Positions 20,541 through 32,215 of a DNA stretch of 64,000 nt are shown one piece after another. The stretch's first letter is position 1, and each line of letters opens with the position of its first letter. The stretch lies in NCBI GenBank assembly GCA_033297075.1, contig MU858063.1:248001-312000 (forward strand), in the 5' to 3' direction. This stretch comes from Rhypophila decipiens. Taxonomy: Eukaryota; Ascomycota; Sordariomycetes; Sordariales; Naviculisporaceae. Under the pieces are notes generated by a model. It saw only the letters and a program-made list of their open reading frames with translations, had not been told where the DNA came from and made no database searches. The position numbers and the translations under genes were made by a program.

Positions 20541-23500
20541 TGTAGGTAGGATTTCTTTGGGTGAAGATCTTGAAGTTGGGGTTTATACGTAAATACGTTG
20601 TGCAAACGAGCCTACAGCTCGGCAGGTTGGACCCCGTCGCCCGTTTGTCCCGCGTTTATCACCCCGGATACCACCCGCGCGGGTTGACTCATGGGCCAAT
20701 GGCCGTCACCGCAGCACGGAAAGGCAGCGGGTACGTCCATGTGGCTTTTGGAGGGGTCTTCTTCTTCCAGGGACAGTCCAGACCTTCAATCTTGTATGTA
20801 TTTCAGGCCAGCTGGTGACCCCAAAGGTCCCTTGTCGAGTGGAAAGCTCACACGCATTGTCACAGGTTGATTGCGGTACTCTAGAGCTTTCATCTTGGAG
20901 GACAAGTCATTTCTAGAGGGAGCCTTCAGCAAAGGTTCTTGTTTTACTTTGGGCTGCCCTGAACGGGTGTCATTTCCCTCTTTAAATTCTCGGTGATTCT
21001 TTGCATGTGTCCAGCCTGGCCATGATTATCCGATCCCTCACTGGGACCGGCGCACTTTGCCACTTGGATCTCAGCCCCAGACACATCGTACGTAAATGGA
21101 CAGTCACGTCGGGAGATGAGCATCACATGCTTTGGTCGTGGCCAGTCGTGACAACATTCCGGATCTTTCACCTTTTCTTTCTAGATCTACAGCTTTGTGT
21201 CAATGTCTCTTGGATCGGTATTCTTGGAGGGAAGGGACTAAGGTGAGAATCATTCACATGGTGTGCAGACAATCTCGACGAGAAAAGAAATTGCAAAGGC
21301 ACGGTGACGTGATGGGGACCTTGATGGTTCAGAGCACTTTGAATTGGAGGGGCAGGCACGAATTCTGGACCAGCAGGCAGACGGTATTTTGGTGTTGTTG
21401 TATGTGACAGAGGTCCCAGCTTTTTATGTTCTTTGCGGGGGCGGGTCTTCTGCCATGGAGTTCGATGCGCATCTCCTTCAGTTTTTTCATGGGTTGAGCA
21501 CTGGCCAGACGGGCCGGTGACTTGCTGAGCTCGTTTGCTCGACCAGACCACCACGGATGAGAGCTCCGTGTTGAGCACTGAATTCTGTACTTCTTTGTCA
21601 TTGCTCCTTTAAACCTCTTTACCATGTTACCGGACGGTGTTCTAGCCTTGAGGTTTTGAATTGAAGTCAGATTCTCGCTTTTTGTGATTTTGACTCTAAC
21701 AGACATGACCCTTCGCCCCAGTTCGAGGCCTTGTTATCGTTGGTGCCTGCCGTTTCCCTGTCTTGACACGGCATTTGTGAATTCGGATTTTGAAAAACTG
21801 AGCACCTTCCTTATCTGGTATCTCAAAGAATTCTATCAGGACAATTTCTAGGCCCCAAGACCTTCCTTCGCCTGCCCCGCGAAATATACGACATCTACCA
21901 ACACGTCCTTTGGTCACGAACTCCCAACACGAAGGGGTGAGTCTCTTTTGTCGCCCTCGATATTGGCTTGTGGTCCTGCCGACAGAGAGAACAAGTGAAT
22001 CACTTGAATACCAGACAAGATCTGTATTTATTAGGGCGGCATTTATCAGCAGTCCTCACAACAACAGCTCACGAAATAGGTGTTCCCAGTCTCCCGTCAC
22101 CTTGCAAATCCTTGGTTGAAACCTAGCCCACGGCCCATTCTATTCCGTGGACCAGTCCTGGAGATAGAGTACGCCTATTTCTTTGGAGAGAGTACCACTG
22201 TTTCATGGCAAAATATTCTAACTGCTTCTTCTCCAGCTCGGTTTTCTCGCCTGCAACTCGACCCCGTTCAAACAAGAATTCGATACCGAGCAAGGAACTC
22301 TCTTCCAGCTCCTACGAACGTTGTCGGTTTAAATTCTTTTGCCCTGTCATTATCCGAGACCTGTCGACGGCCAGGCGTCTCCAGAGCGCAGCTCCCATTG
22401 CACATTGGCTAGACACAGATCGCCTCCAAAAACAAGACACCTATACCACGAGCAAAGACGACGGCATTCAGCATATAATTGTTTCGCAGCATCCGTATAC
22501 AAGAGCAAAGAGATACCGAACACAAATACATGGTACTGGTGGGATCAGGCCCTCCACGCCGCGCAAGCAGAGTCCAAAAAGTATCCCCTTCCGCATCTGC
22601 TTGCTAAAGACACAATATTCCCGCAGCGCCGAGCACGAGTCTGTTCGACACCCAATCTCTTGGTTTCTAAATCACAACGGTGGCATCCACACAAGATACA
22701 GTAACATCGCCTGCGAGTCCTCACAACAAGGCTCTAGAGGGATATAGGGACGGGGATCGGGGACAAAGAGGCGGAAGCGGAGCGATGGTTTCGGAACACA
22801 AGCGGGGGCAGTCATCTACAAGCCCTCGGAGGAGCCGTCTCTTGACAGATTTCTATGCCGGGAAGGAGTCTCTCACAGCAAGACCTGAACTTAAGCAGTG
22901 CTCTGTGGTTAAACAACATTTGAACGGACAGGCGGTATTCATGCGGGCCAGTAACCGAAGCAGGAAAGAGTTCTCGGCCTCGAACTGAATCACGCTGCTT
23001 GGGTGATTTGCAAGATATTCGAAATTCACAAATACCGTTACGAGCAGCAGCTTGCAGCAGCCCGTCGCTTCTTGCAGGAGGAGCTCCTGAGAACCGCAAC
23101 TTTGGTGGCTTGTATCCTGATCGTGTGCTCCTGCTTGGTGACGGCGTCACCTTCGAGTACATTGTCCAAGATTCCCGCGCCATCTACGTGATTGCCAACA
23201 TCAAGAATGTCGGCGTGATTGAGTTCAACTCTCTGGATGTCGAGTACAGATCAAGCCAATACGTCTCGTGGTCTGCGGACTTGACAAATATCCAACCTCG
23301 CCACGCCCCTATCTGCTAACTTTCGCGTCTCGAACCTCGCCGGAACGACTAGCTCAGCCAGGTAATACTCTGGTTTCCGATGATACATGTATCCAGTTTT
23401 GGATTCTTGACCTCAGTCGCGTCGACGCGACGAGACGGGACGAGACGCGAAATACTGATATTCAGCCTTGCGAGTTTCCATCATATACCGCCTCGCTGTA

Positions 23501-24359
23501 CTGAACACTCTTTCTGCCCGGTCCCTGGCTCCGTTTCTGGCTTGGAAGAAGCATCACTTCATAACGGCTACTGGCACTGCACTGGGAAGACAAACTCTTA
23601 TCTTCAAGTACTTTGCGCAGCAAGTTTTGGTTTGCGACTGCCGTTTGTCGCACGTGTCGCCGAGGTAGAAAAATCATGGGCAGCTACCAAGTCTCAAAGA
23701 TCTTTGCCCGGCAGCAACAAACAAACCAAGATCAGATACCTAAATACATTGGTATTATTAGTAGGGAAAGAAGAGGTACTCCTCAAGCAGTCGCTCCAAC
23801 CAGCGCTCCCCGGCTCACCGTCGAGCACCCCACCCCGGAAAAGGGAACAACAGGCGCTCCGACTTTGTAAGGCAGAGGAACAAGGGATAAATTTCTTCAT
23901 CTGGGACAGGGATATGGAGGTAATAGGGAACAAACTATGGCACACGTTTTGTTGTTTTGTTGGCAGCATGTACAAGAGCGGTACCGCGAACTGATCATCA
24001 AAGCAAGTGCCGACTTGAAGCTATCTGCCGCGCTGGCATCTCTTTGACCCTTGAAAGCAAGCCCAGTTTTTAATCATAGATGGCACGGATATAAAAAACA
24101 TGAAATAACGAGCCGTAAATTGTCTAATGTGCGCGATGCTTTGTACAGTTTGTAATAACATACAATAATACACGACGACCCCCATCAACTCTATGTACAT
24201 TTTGTCACCAAGAATATCATACACCATGATGGGCCGTCAACTACAGAGTCTACCAGATAGCTTGCGAAGCTCATCATCATCCTCGACAACCATGCCCTCG
24301 AGAGCCATGAGCCATGCACATCCATTTCTAGATAATATCGCCTCCAACCAACATGACCG
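20541..24359. other. 3.8-kb stretch without a confident gene
   Basis: Base composition is more balanced than the desert. Several frames of 100-200 codons overlap on both strands (for example 22205-22747, 22812-23183, 23380-23994), but none shows a domain, a conserved motif or a consistent splice pattern. A short plus-strand frame at about 23100-23260 has an ordinary amino-acid mix and could be an exon or remnant. It may also contain a lncRNA or 3' flank of COQ6. Confidence 0.35.
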
Positions 24360-25940
24360 TTAAAGCATGCTTCCACCCCCACTAGCCTGCCTCATCAGAA
24401 AGCTCTTGACCCCCTCCCACCCATTAACCGCTCGGAGCCCCAAACTCCTCAATCCCACCAGTGGCCCACTCTCAAAACTATAAAGCTTGTGCAACTTGTC
24501 ACAAACCCCCATAACAACATGATTCGCAGCATACCTCTCACTCAAATAACTCTCCAGCGCCATGGTAGTTCCAATATCCATACCGTGCTCTACCGCATAT
24601 GAAATCGTCCTCGCTAAGCTCTGGATATCCCCCTGTCCTTGGTTCAAGCCCTGCCCTGCCAGTGGATGGATCGTATGCGCCGCGTCGCCTACCAGTGCGA
24701 CGCGCTCGGCTATGTATGTATCTGCGTGCCGGAACTTTAAGGGGAATGAAGCGATGCTGTTTTCTTGGACGCCGATTATAGTCTGGGGAACCGAGAGTGG
24801 GTTTATATGTGTGTGCTCCATGCGCCAGGAGTATTCCTCTTCTTTGGGTGTCCCGGATGAGGCTGGGCTGTGCAGGTAGGACAGGTCAACTGGTGAGAGG
24901 CGGAAAGCGGCGTTCACCATTGCGATGAACTCTTTGGGGGGCAGGGATTTCAGGAGGGCGGCATTCTCGGGGGTTGTAGACCAGACTAGGGTCGCAAAGT
25001 TGCCTGGTAAAGGCAGGAGAGCCACCGGTCCGGTTGGGAGGAATCGTTGGTAGGCTATTTTGCCCGAGGGGGAGAAAGACTGATGGGTGGGAAAGTCTTG
25101 TTCTTCCAGGGCCAAGGTCGCAACTACCCCGTGACGGTTGTAATCCCACCCGCGAGCCTGGATCCCGGCGAAGGACCGGACGGGACTGTTGGCGCCGTCT
25201 GCGCCGACGAGCAGCCGGGCGTGGAGCTGTTTGCCCCCGGAGAGGTGGATCACGGGCCACTCGCGGAGGTCGAGGTTGGATTCGGGGTGTTCGGCGCCGA
25301 GGGTGATTTGCTCGACCTTGGCGTTATCGTAGGTTGATACGCCGCCGAGCTCTTCGAGGCGTTTGAGCAGGCCGGAGGTGAGGTTGAGGTTCTCGGTCAT
25401 GTAGGCGATCGTGGTGTCGGGCCCGGACGTGGGCGAGGAAGAGAGAGTGTCGAACTCGATGCGCGCGTCTGTTACGCCGTCCCAGACTTGCATCTCGTGG
25501 TAATCTTGGACACGGGTCTGGTCGAGGTGATGCCAGGCACCGATCTGGTCCAGATAACGGACCGAGGCTGGGGTCAAGGAGCTGCATCGGTTGGAAAATC
25601 GATCGGGTGGGAGCTTCCATGATTTGATTTTGGATAGGTCCTGGGCCTCGACGAGTGCGATTCGGAGGTGCGAGGTTACCGGGTTTGCGCCTGGGAAGAA
25701 GAACAGAGATATGTTAGCCAGCTGCCTCTACCATGTACCAAGTCGTTGAAGGATAGAGAACCTACGAAGAGCAGTCAGCAGACTGAGCCCAGCAGGACCA
25801 CCGCCAACACAAACCACATCGTAGATATCGGGACGGGCAGAGCTCGAGTAGCTTCGTCGCAATCGTATTTCTCGCTGGACTTGGCGGGTACAGCTCCGAC
25901 AAACATAGCCAGCTGCTCGCTTTCGAATTAGCAAGTCCAT
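24360..25940 (-). CDS. COQ6: Ubiquinone biosynthesis FAD-dependent monooxygenase Coq6
   Basis: Coq6 is the mitochondrial flavoprotein that hydroxylates the C5 position of the benzoquinone ring in coenzyme Q synthesis, within the CoQ synthome. Two exons: 25940-25766 and 25690-24360, total 501 aa. FAD-binding GGGPAG at residues 46-51 follows a basic, Arg/Ser-rich presequence (MDLLIRKRAAGYVCRSC). The LLVGADGANSPVR motif binds FAD/NADPH, and VALVGDAAHTIHPLAGQGLN is the second FAD motif. Intron 25691-25765 joins LTALR to ANPVTSHLRI. The start at 25940 has a G at -3 and +4; an in-frame ATG at 26024 would add 28 residues but has T at -3. The gene is divergent from the DUF7053-like gene. Confidence 0.93.
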
Positions 25941-26023
25941 CACTGCGGAAATGGGCAAGATGTTGCTCTTCGAGGAGCAAGCAGCATGAGGAGAAGGACC
26001 CAAAGGTGAATGCCAAGCTGCCA

Positions 26024-26560
26024 TCAAAAGATGAAGTCAATGATGCATGACAGGGGTCGACTTTCGGCTAGTGGCGCCCCGGACCGAGCCTTGCGATAGA
26101 GAACCCTAACCCCGGGATCAAGTTGAAGTCAATTGATGACAAGTTCATGTGGGATGCCAATTCACATGCTAAACACGAGCAATTGAGTTCAGGGCGTTTG
26201 ATTTGGTCTGATTCATGCATCCAGGGCTGCTTGTGCCTGCTGTTCCTGTCAAAAGACTTGATATGCATTGCAGAGTTATGGGTGACACCCAGAACGTATC
26301 AAGACCAGGGGCCGCACCAAGCGCCTGAGTTCCTGCAGGGAGCAGTACGGTTTCCGCCACTACAGCGACACCAGTGAGCGATGGTTATGGTACCGCCGCA
26401 ACATGATGATCGATACATAAGGGCAGACAGTGCCAAACCACCATCCAGTTCTCGCCCCCAGGTAGCCTTTGAATTTCTTGACGCTGAACAGTAATCGCGA
26501 GACATATTCATCTCTACAGATTCATACTAACTGGCTTCATCTTGGCTAAATATCACCGCA
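26024..26560. promoter_or_regulatory. Divergent promoter COQ6 / DUF7053-like gene
   Basis: Bidirectional intergenic region of about 540-620 bp depending on the COQ6 start. It contains AACCCTAACCCC (26103-26112 core), a telobox/Tbf1-type motif. No coding frame with family features is present. Confidence 0.45.
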
Positions 26561-27205
26561 ATGTCATCTTGTACGTCTCTGTCCAACCCCGCCGTGGCCG
26601 GCCCCGTCCAGCGCAATATCAACAATACCTGATGCGATTGCGATTGCGATAGCTAACAGTATGTCTTCTGCCCAGGGCTCAACTCCTCAGCGCGAGTCCT
26701 CCACTCGTCCAGACTACCGCCCAAAGCAACGCGCGACCAAGCGATCGCCATGCTCCACGACCACACCTTCTTCCTCAAATGCGATCCTCACCTCTCGACC
26801 TTTGACGTCCTCACACCGTCCTCACCGCCCGAAGTCCCGAGCACCATCCGACCAGCGAACCCGACCAAATGCTATACCGTGACAGACATTGTGCACACGA
26901 TACCGGCGGGATTGTGGGATAGCAAGGTGGTCAGCACGTACGAGATCACCGACACGCCGGCGGGCTTGTTTGTGAGGATCAAGAGCCCATTGTCGATTGT
27001 GATGGACACGGTCTGGGAGATTCAAGAGGTCGAGGGCAGTGCGGACGAAGCGGGGGTGTGGGAGTTGGTAGAGGACATTGAGATTCGCTGCTCGCGGTTG
27101 TTGGTGGGCGTGGTCAAGAGTCAGTGCGAGGGCGGGTGGGAAAAGATCCACGCCAAGATGCTGGGACGGTTGGAGGACGAGGTCAAGGCTGGGGAGGGTA
27201 AGTAG
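26561..27205 (+). CDS. DUF7053-like fungal protein
   Basis: Two exons: 26561-26570 (MSS plus one base) and 26676-27205, total 179 aa. The intron (26571-26675) has GTACGT and TGCCCAG ends with a GATAGCTAACAG branch region. The protein reads MSSWLNSSARVLHSSRLPPK and continues TRDQAIAMLHDHTFFL. The pattern RDQAI..LHDH....CDP, then YTVTDIVHTIPAGLWD, a beta-rich middle, and a RCSRLLVGVVKSQCEG..KIH.KML end matches, from memory, the fungal DUF7053 family, a START-like fold of unknown function. The 10-bp first exon is chosen because the exon-2 frame has no ATG before conserved sequence except Met28. Nothing indicates its role or location. Confidence 0.75.
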
Positions 27206-28701
27206 AAGATATATGTATCCGGCCTCGGGGATATGAATACAAATGGAGATGGTGGACTCTGCAGTGTCAGGATCATGACCCACTGATGGTTACAGGAGGA
27301 TGCGGTACACGCAGCGTATAAATTATAATAGACAGGATGGGATACCAGTACCTAGAATACACGACTTGATGAATGCGGTGGATATCAATGATGCGAATGG
27401 ACCATCTTATAATGCCAATTGCCTGCCTGAACTGGTTCTAAACTGTGCAATCCCGAGAAATCAACAAAAAGGACCATTGTCTTGTTCCTGTAGGTATCCG
27501 CAGGTACGTAAAGATACCCACGCGGCTGAAGCAGACAGGCTGCACCAACAAACACCCTGCAAACCGTTGTGATGCCCTCCCCCCCGCGTCCCACGTGTTC
27601 CAACGGTCTTGATTGGCCAGTCTCCTTTCTCCTAAATTCCCAGCGCGTGTTTTAGCACGTCTCGCTTGGGGAAAGTCTGGGCCTGTACTGTACCCCTGAC
27701 TCTGATCGGCGCTGGGCCACTGCAAAACATCCCCGTTACGATGCAACGCCGAGCAAGAGACTCTTTCCCCGGCTCTTGTAAGGACTACACTAGTTGATGT
27801 CAACATTCAACGGCTGGACCAGCAGCAGCGCTAGCAAGCAGCATTGCCATCTGTACGGTCATCACGGAACTGTCAACGGTGACTTTCAGTAGCTCCCTCA
27901 CCGAGCCGAGCTAGCTCTTGGCCGGCCCTGCAGACGATAGGGACCGTTACACAGACCGACGAAGCCACCGCGTCGTTGTGGTCCGCGACTGTACATTGGC
28001 AAGAACGCCTCTGACCGAGGGAACTCGCCATCTGCCATTGATCATCGGTTCCCATCCAAGGGTCCTCATCCCATCCGTGCTGCTGGACTGCTTGCTGCCA
28101 CGAAACCAAGGCTGAATCGCTTGACCGGTCCTCACCGCCATCACCCTTTGGAACCTCATCTCATCATTGCCAAAAATGCAGTGAGAGAGATACCTTTGGT
28201 TCAAAAGACCACCTTTTGCTTCATATTTTTGCTGCCTTGTTAGTCTCATCTTTTCTTTGTTGTCGTTGAAATTTTTATATTGTCATCTGAATGGCCTCCC
28301 CATGACAGTTGGCACTTGGGCTGTGTCTCATCATGTTTTGCCCTTTTTTTCTTTTCTCCCCCCACCTGATTTTCTATTTCTACCAGCTTCAAGATGGACT
28401 TGACTTCCTGAACCCCTTAAACCTGGCCGCCAGCCATACACAGATCTGCTGCCGTTCTGCTGGTCATCCTGGCTCACTCAACACAGCGCCGTCTTTTATA
28501 TCTTAACCTTGTCAAACTAACTGCCAGCTCTAGGCCGATTCACGTTGTCGTGGACAGGGGTACTTGCCTCAAACTACCTCAACGACGCCCTGAATAACTG
28601 GAACCTCACATAAGCCTTCTTCACCTCGGCTATTACCAGCCTCAGTCTCTCAACAATCCTAGCCGGCCTAGTCGAACAGAGAGACCCCTCCCCACGAAAC
28701 C
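27206..28701. promoter_or_regulatory. Long 5' region of the Ste20-like kinase
   Basis: Almost 1.5 kb without a recognisable gene. From about 28230 the plus strand becomes strongly pyrimidine-rich (CTTTTTTTCTTTTCTCCCCC near 28340), typical of promoters and long leaders of fungal regulatory genes. Several short ATG-initiated frames upstream (for example 28309-28506) may act as uORFs. This cannot be settled without transcript data. Confidence 0.45.
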
Positions 28702-31700
28702 ATGTCCCATCTCTCAGTATGGAACCCGGACTACACGTCCACGAGGCAAAAGGCGCTCGAGGACGCCAAGAAGATGAACCTGGTCGTCGAGGACGAATGC
28801 ATCAAGTCGGGCAAGGACCTGCCCCCTTATCAGCTGCAAGAGCTCATCGGCAAGGGCAGCTTTGGCCGCGTCTACAAAGCCACCGACCCCAGGACACAGA
28901 TGGTCGTGGCCGTCAAGATCATCGACATTGAAGAGAGCGACACTCTGAACCCCAAGCTGGCCGACACGTACAGCGAGTTTATGAAGGAAATCAACGCGCT
29001 CAAGCTGCTCAGCGACAGCGGGGCCAAGAACATCAACTATGTTCTCGACGTCTTGCCCGTAGGCCAGTCCATGTGGATGGTCACCGAGTACTGCGCTGGC
29101 GGCAGCGTAGCTACCCTCATGAAGCCCACGGCCCCTGGAGGACTGCAGGAGAAGTGGATCATTCCCATCCTGCGTGAGGTGGCCGAGGCCATCCACTGGG
29201 TGCACAAAGAAGGCATCATCCACCGTGATATCAAGTGTGCCAACGTGCTGGTGACCGAGGATGGCAGCGTTCAGCTGTGCGATTTCGGTGTGGCCGGCAT
29301 CATCGAGACCAAGCTCGACAAGCGCTCGACCTTTATCGGGACGCCTCACTGGATGGCGCCCGAGTTGTTTGACCCGGTGCCGTCGTACAGCACCCCCGTC
29401 GACATCTGGGCCTTTGGGTCTCTCGTCTACGAGATTGCCTCGGGTCTGCCCCCTAATGTCATGTCTGGGTTCAACATTCCCCAGCTGGGCAACTACATCA
29501 AGTCCCACGCGCCCCGTCTAGAGGGCGACCAGTACTCGCACCAGATCAAGAACCTGGTGGCCTTTTGTCTCGTAGAAGACCCGGCCCAGCGGCCGACTAT
29601 CGAGCAGGTCCAGCGGCACCCTTACATTGCTAACTCCAGTGATGCCTACCCGACCTCTACTCTCGTCAACTTGGTGCGCGCATATAAGCTATGGGAGTCC
29701 CAAGGCGGCATCCGAAAGTCGTTGTTTGCCCCTGGCGGTGCTCAGGGGCCATCGGATTTCAACCTCTCCGACTTTGGAAACGACGAGTGGAATTTCAGCA
29801 CCACCGTCGACTTTGACCAGTCAATCATGATGGACACGGACGCGCGAGCCGTTTATGACGTGTACGGGTCCAATGTTGAATTTGATTTTCAGTCACAAGA
29901 CCTTGGCGTTGCCCGGCCGGCCGAGGGCAACCAGAAACCAAAGTCATCCCGTCGGCGCCTTCCACCGCAACTCAACCCCGTCAAGGCACCGCTCGAAAAG
30001 ATCTTCGACCCCAATACAATCTCAAACTACGACGAGAACTCAAGAGCCTACTACGGAAAACCACCCCCTCCACCGACTGCCACCGTGTCGGTTTCTGATT
30101 TACCACTTCGCGACAACTCAACCCACAACGCCCTTCGCGAATCATTGATTGATTTAGACGCCTCTCTTCACGACGGCGGCCACCTAAGTCAATTCGTCGA
30201 CATGGAGACTATCAGAGCCCCTAACGCCGGTGCCTCGGGCCCCGCCTACAACCCTCGCATCTCGGTCGACTCCTTCGAGGACGCCGACTACAACAAGCCG
30301 CCCCTCAGCGACCCCGCTGACTTCAACCCCAACCGCCGCACCCAAGACTGGAAGTTCCCGTCGATGGCTTCGCAGCCGGCGGCGCCTGCTTCTGCGGCCC
30401 CGGAGATGCCGCATTTTTCGTTTCCTGCTGCTCCTGCGAACCCGGAGATGCCCAACTTTTCGTTCCCTGCGGCTCCTGCTGATCCAGAGCCTACTACTCC
30501 CGCCGCGCCAGGCAGTGCTGGACCAGCCAGGCCGACCCTGATGCATCACCCTACTGATCCTACCGGCCTTCAGACCCAGCCGCCTATGCTCTACGATTTC
30601 CCGCATCAGCTGGCTCCCAAGCATCATCAGCAGGCACAGTCCCTTGGCGGAGGGGCTGACAATCGCGCCTCGGTGGGAAGCTTGATTGACCTGGACGAGT
30701 CGCTGCCCAGCACGATGAATATGTCTCACATGTCTATGGGTATGGGATACGGAATGAACGACCAGTACACTCGACCTTCGACAGCCAATTCAGACGTTAA
30801 CAGCGTCAGTGGCTCGGACGTCGGCGGGCTTGCTAATCCGTTCGAGCTGGAGAGACATGCTTCGCTGTTGTATCACCCGGCGCCGAGTATCAACTATGAT
30901 CGGGGAAGTGGATCTGGTACGGGCACCAGAGAGCCGTCCATCTACATCAGCGACGATGGAGATCTTGCGCGTCTGGCCAGGGCACCCGATGACGATCATG
31001 AGCAAACACCCCAGCCTCAGCAGCAACAGAATCAAAGTGTTGTCAATGGTCTCGCGCTGAGAGACAGTGGTTACGAGGAAGACGAGAATGACAACGACGG
31101 ATACTCGACTGGGAATGACTACTTTGAGGGCGAATACCTGGCCATGGGCCCAGGACGTCGCAGCGAGAGTCGCGCTAGGTCCAGGTCTCGCTCTAGGGGT
31201 ATGGTACCGGGTCTACAGGGGAACGCTCAGCCTGGTGGTGGTGGTCCTGTCAATGGAAACAACAGAAGGGGCAGAGGAGCGCGTTTGCCACGTTCACATG
31301 CACAGGGTCAACTCCCTCTGTCTACTAGCACCTCGTCTTCGATCTCTTCGATCAACGGCGGATACAACAACGGTACTAGTACTGGCTCGGCAAATATCAA
31401 CAACAACTATGCTTACGGTCCTGGTCCGGGTATGGGCATGGGTAACGGCGGTACACACACGGCCAACTCATCCATCACCGGCTTCATGAATGGAACTGGA
31501 CCTGGAGCAGGAGGACCCATGGATCATCTACCCCCTGTCCCCGCCGGCCCATCAGAGAGGGTCATGCAGGGTCTTGCCAGTCGTGAGGAGGTCCGCGAGG
31601 ATGTTATGCGGCTGTTGGCAAGCTTCTCGGAACATCTGAACTTTGCGAATTCCATGGTTTCGAATTTGCCCGTCAGACGGGCTGCTAGGCGGGCCCCGGG

Positions 31701-31758
31701 TGGAAATGGCGCAACGGGTAGTGGTGATCAGCAGGGTGAGCCCTTTAGTGCGTTGTAA
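28702..31758 (+). CDS. Ste20/GCK-family serine/threonine protein kinase (1018 aa)
   Basis: Intronless gene. The kinase domain spans about residues 43-309: glycine loop GKGSFGRVY (50-58), ATP lysine in VAVKII (Lys72), likely alpha-C Glu96, HRDIKCAN (HRD 174-176), DFG (194-196) and GTPHWMAPELFD (213-224). The GTPxWMAPE substrate loop is the signature of Ste20/germinal-centre kinases, which act in cytokinesis, septation and polarity networks. The remaining 700 residues are low complexity, with SLIDLDASL and SLIDLDESL repeats (about 485 and 665), a duplicated MPxFSFPAAPAxPE block, an RS-rich patch, and a helical C-terminus (REEVREDVMRLLASFSEHLN). The closest fungal subgroup (SepL/Sid1, MST, Kic1 types) was not resolved, so no symbol is given. 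A 22-bp repeat array starts 13 bp after the stop. Confidence 0.93.
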   Translation: MSHLSVWNPDYTSTRQKALEDAKKMNLVVEDECIKSGKDLPPYQLQELIGKGSFGRVYKATDPRTQMVVAVKIIDIEESDTLNPKLADTYSEFMKEINALKLLSDSGAKNINYVLDVLPVGQSMWMVTEYCAGGSVATLMKPTAPGGLQEKWIIPILREVAEAIHWVHKEGIIHRDIKCANVLVTEDGSVQLCDFGVAGIIETKLDKRSTFIGTPHWMAPELFDPVPSYSTPVDIWAFGSLVYEIASGLPPNVMSGFNIPQLGNYIKSHAPRLEGDQYSHQIKNLVAFCLVEDPAQRPTIEQVQRHPYIANSSDAYPTSTLVNLVRAYKLWESQGGIRKSLFAPGGAQGPSDFNLSDFGNDEWNFSTTVDFDQSIMMDTDARAVYDVYGSNVEFDFQSQDLGVARPAEGNQKPKSSRRRLPPQLNPVKAPLEKIFDPNTISNYDENSRAYYGKPPPPPTATVSVSDLPLRDNSTHNALRESLIDLDASLHDGGHLSQFVDMETIRAPNAGASGPAYNPRISVDSFEDADYNKPPLSDPADFNPNRRTQDWKFPSMASQPAAPASAAPEMPHFSFPAAPANPEMPNFSFPAAPADPEPTTPAAPGSAGPARPTLMHHPTDPTGLQTQPPMLYDFPHQLAPKHHQQAQSLGGGADNRASVGSLIDLDESLPSTMNMSHMSMGMGYGMNDQYTRPSTANSDVNSVSGSDVGGLANPFELERHASLLYHPAPSINYDRGSGSGTGTREPSIYISDDGDLARLARAPDDDHEQTPQPQQQQNQSVVNGLALRDSGYEEDENDNDGYSTGNDYFEGEYLAMGPGRRSESRARSRSRSRGMVPGLQGNAQPGGGGPVNGNNRRGRGARLPRSHAQGQLPLSTSTSSSISSINGGYNNGTSTGSANINNNYAYGPGPGMGMGNGGTHTANSSITGFMNGTGPGAGGPMDHLPPVPAGPSERVMQGLASREEVREDVMRLLASFSEHLNFANSMVSNLPVRRAARRAPGGNGATGSGDQQGEPFSAL

Positions 31759-31771
31759 ATAGGCCTATTTT

Positions 31772-31900
31772 GCTGAGCATTTAGGCGTATCTGGTTGATG
31801 GAATATGCCTATATAGCCGAGGGATGAGGCGTATAGAGCTGAGGATGTATGCCTGTCTGATTGAGGAAATATGCCTGTTAATTAAGCTGAGGAAATACAC
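31772..31900. repeat. 22-bp tandem array in the kinase 3' flank, block 1
   Basis: Four consecutive units of exactly 22 bp start at 31772, 31794, 31816 and 31838 (GCTGAGCATTTAGGCGTATC type), followed by a 25-bp variant. Units contain GGCGTAT or TGCCTAT alternately, as in the 17-kb array. The array probably lies in the 3' UTR. Confidence 0.75.
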
Positions 31901-32051
31901 CACACTACCTTGGGCAATATGTCTATCTAGCTGGTGAAGCAGGCGTGTTAGAACTCGGGGATACGCGTGCAGCTGAAACTGGCAAGGCGTTGAACGGTCT
32001 TTTTGGGGCGTGGAGATTCTCTTCACGAGGTGTATACTAGCAAATTCTGAT

Positions 32052-32215
32052 GCGTCGTTTTATCTGCTTATATGCCTTGTTATTTCTGCGTTGATGCGTG
32101 CTCGTGTGTTCTTTTATGCGTGGCCATGTCTGCTTCGACGCGTTCTTTTATCTGCTTATATGCCTGGCTTTTCTTTGTATTGATGCGTGTTCATCTGTTC
32201 TTTTATGGGTGTTTG
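32052..32215. repeat. 22-bp tandem array, block 2
   Basis: Seven units start at 32052, 32074, 32096, 32118, 32140, 32162 and 32185 (22 bp each, one of 23). They begin GCGT or GCCT and end TTATAT, TTGAT or TTTTAT. The unit at 32140 repeats the tail of the unit at 32052 exactly (TTTTATCTGCTTATAT). Confidence 0.8.

Noticed and set aside
22205..22747. 180-codon plus frame and neighbours at 23380-23994
   Set aside because: No conserved motif or splice structure, and overlapping frames of similar length on the same DNA.
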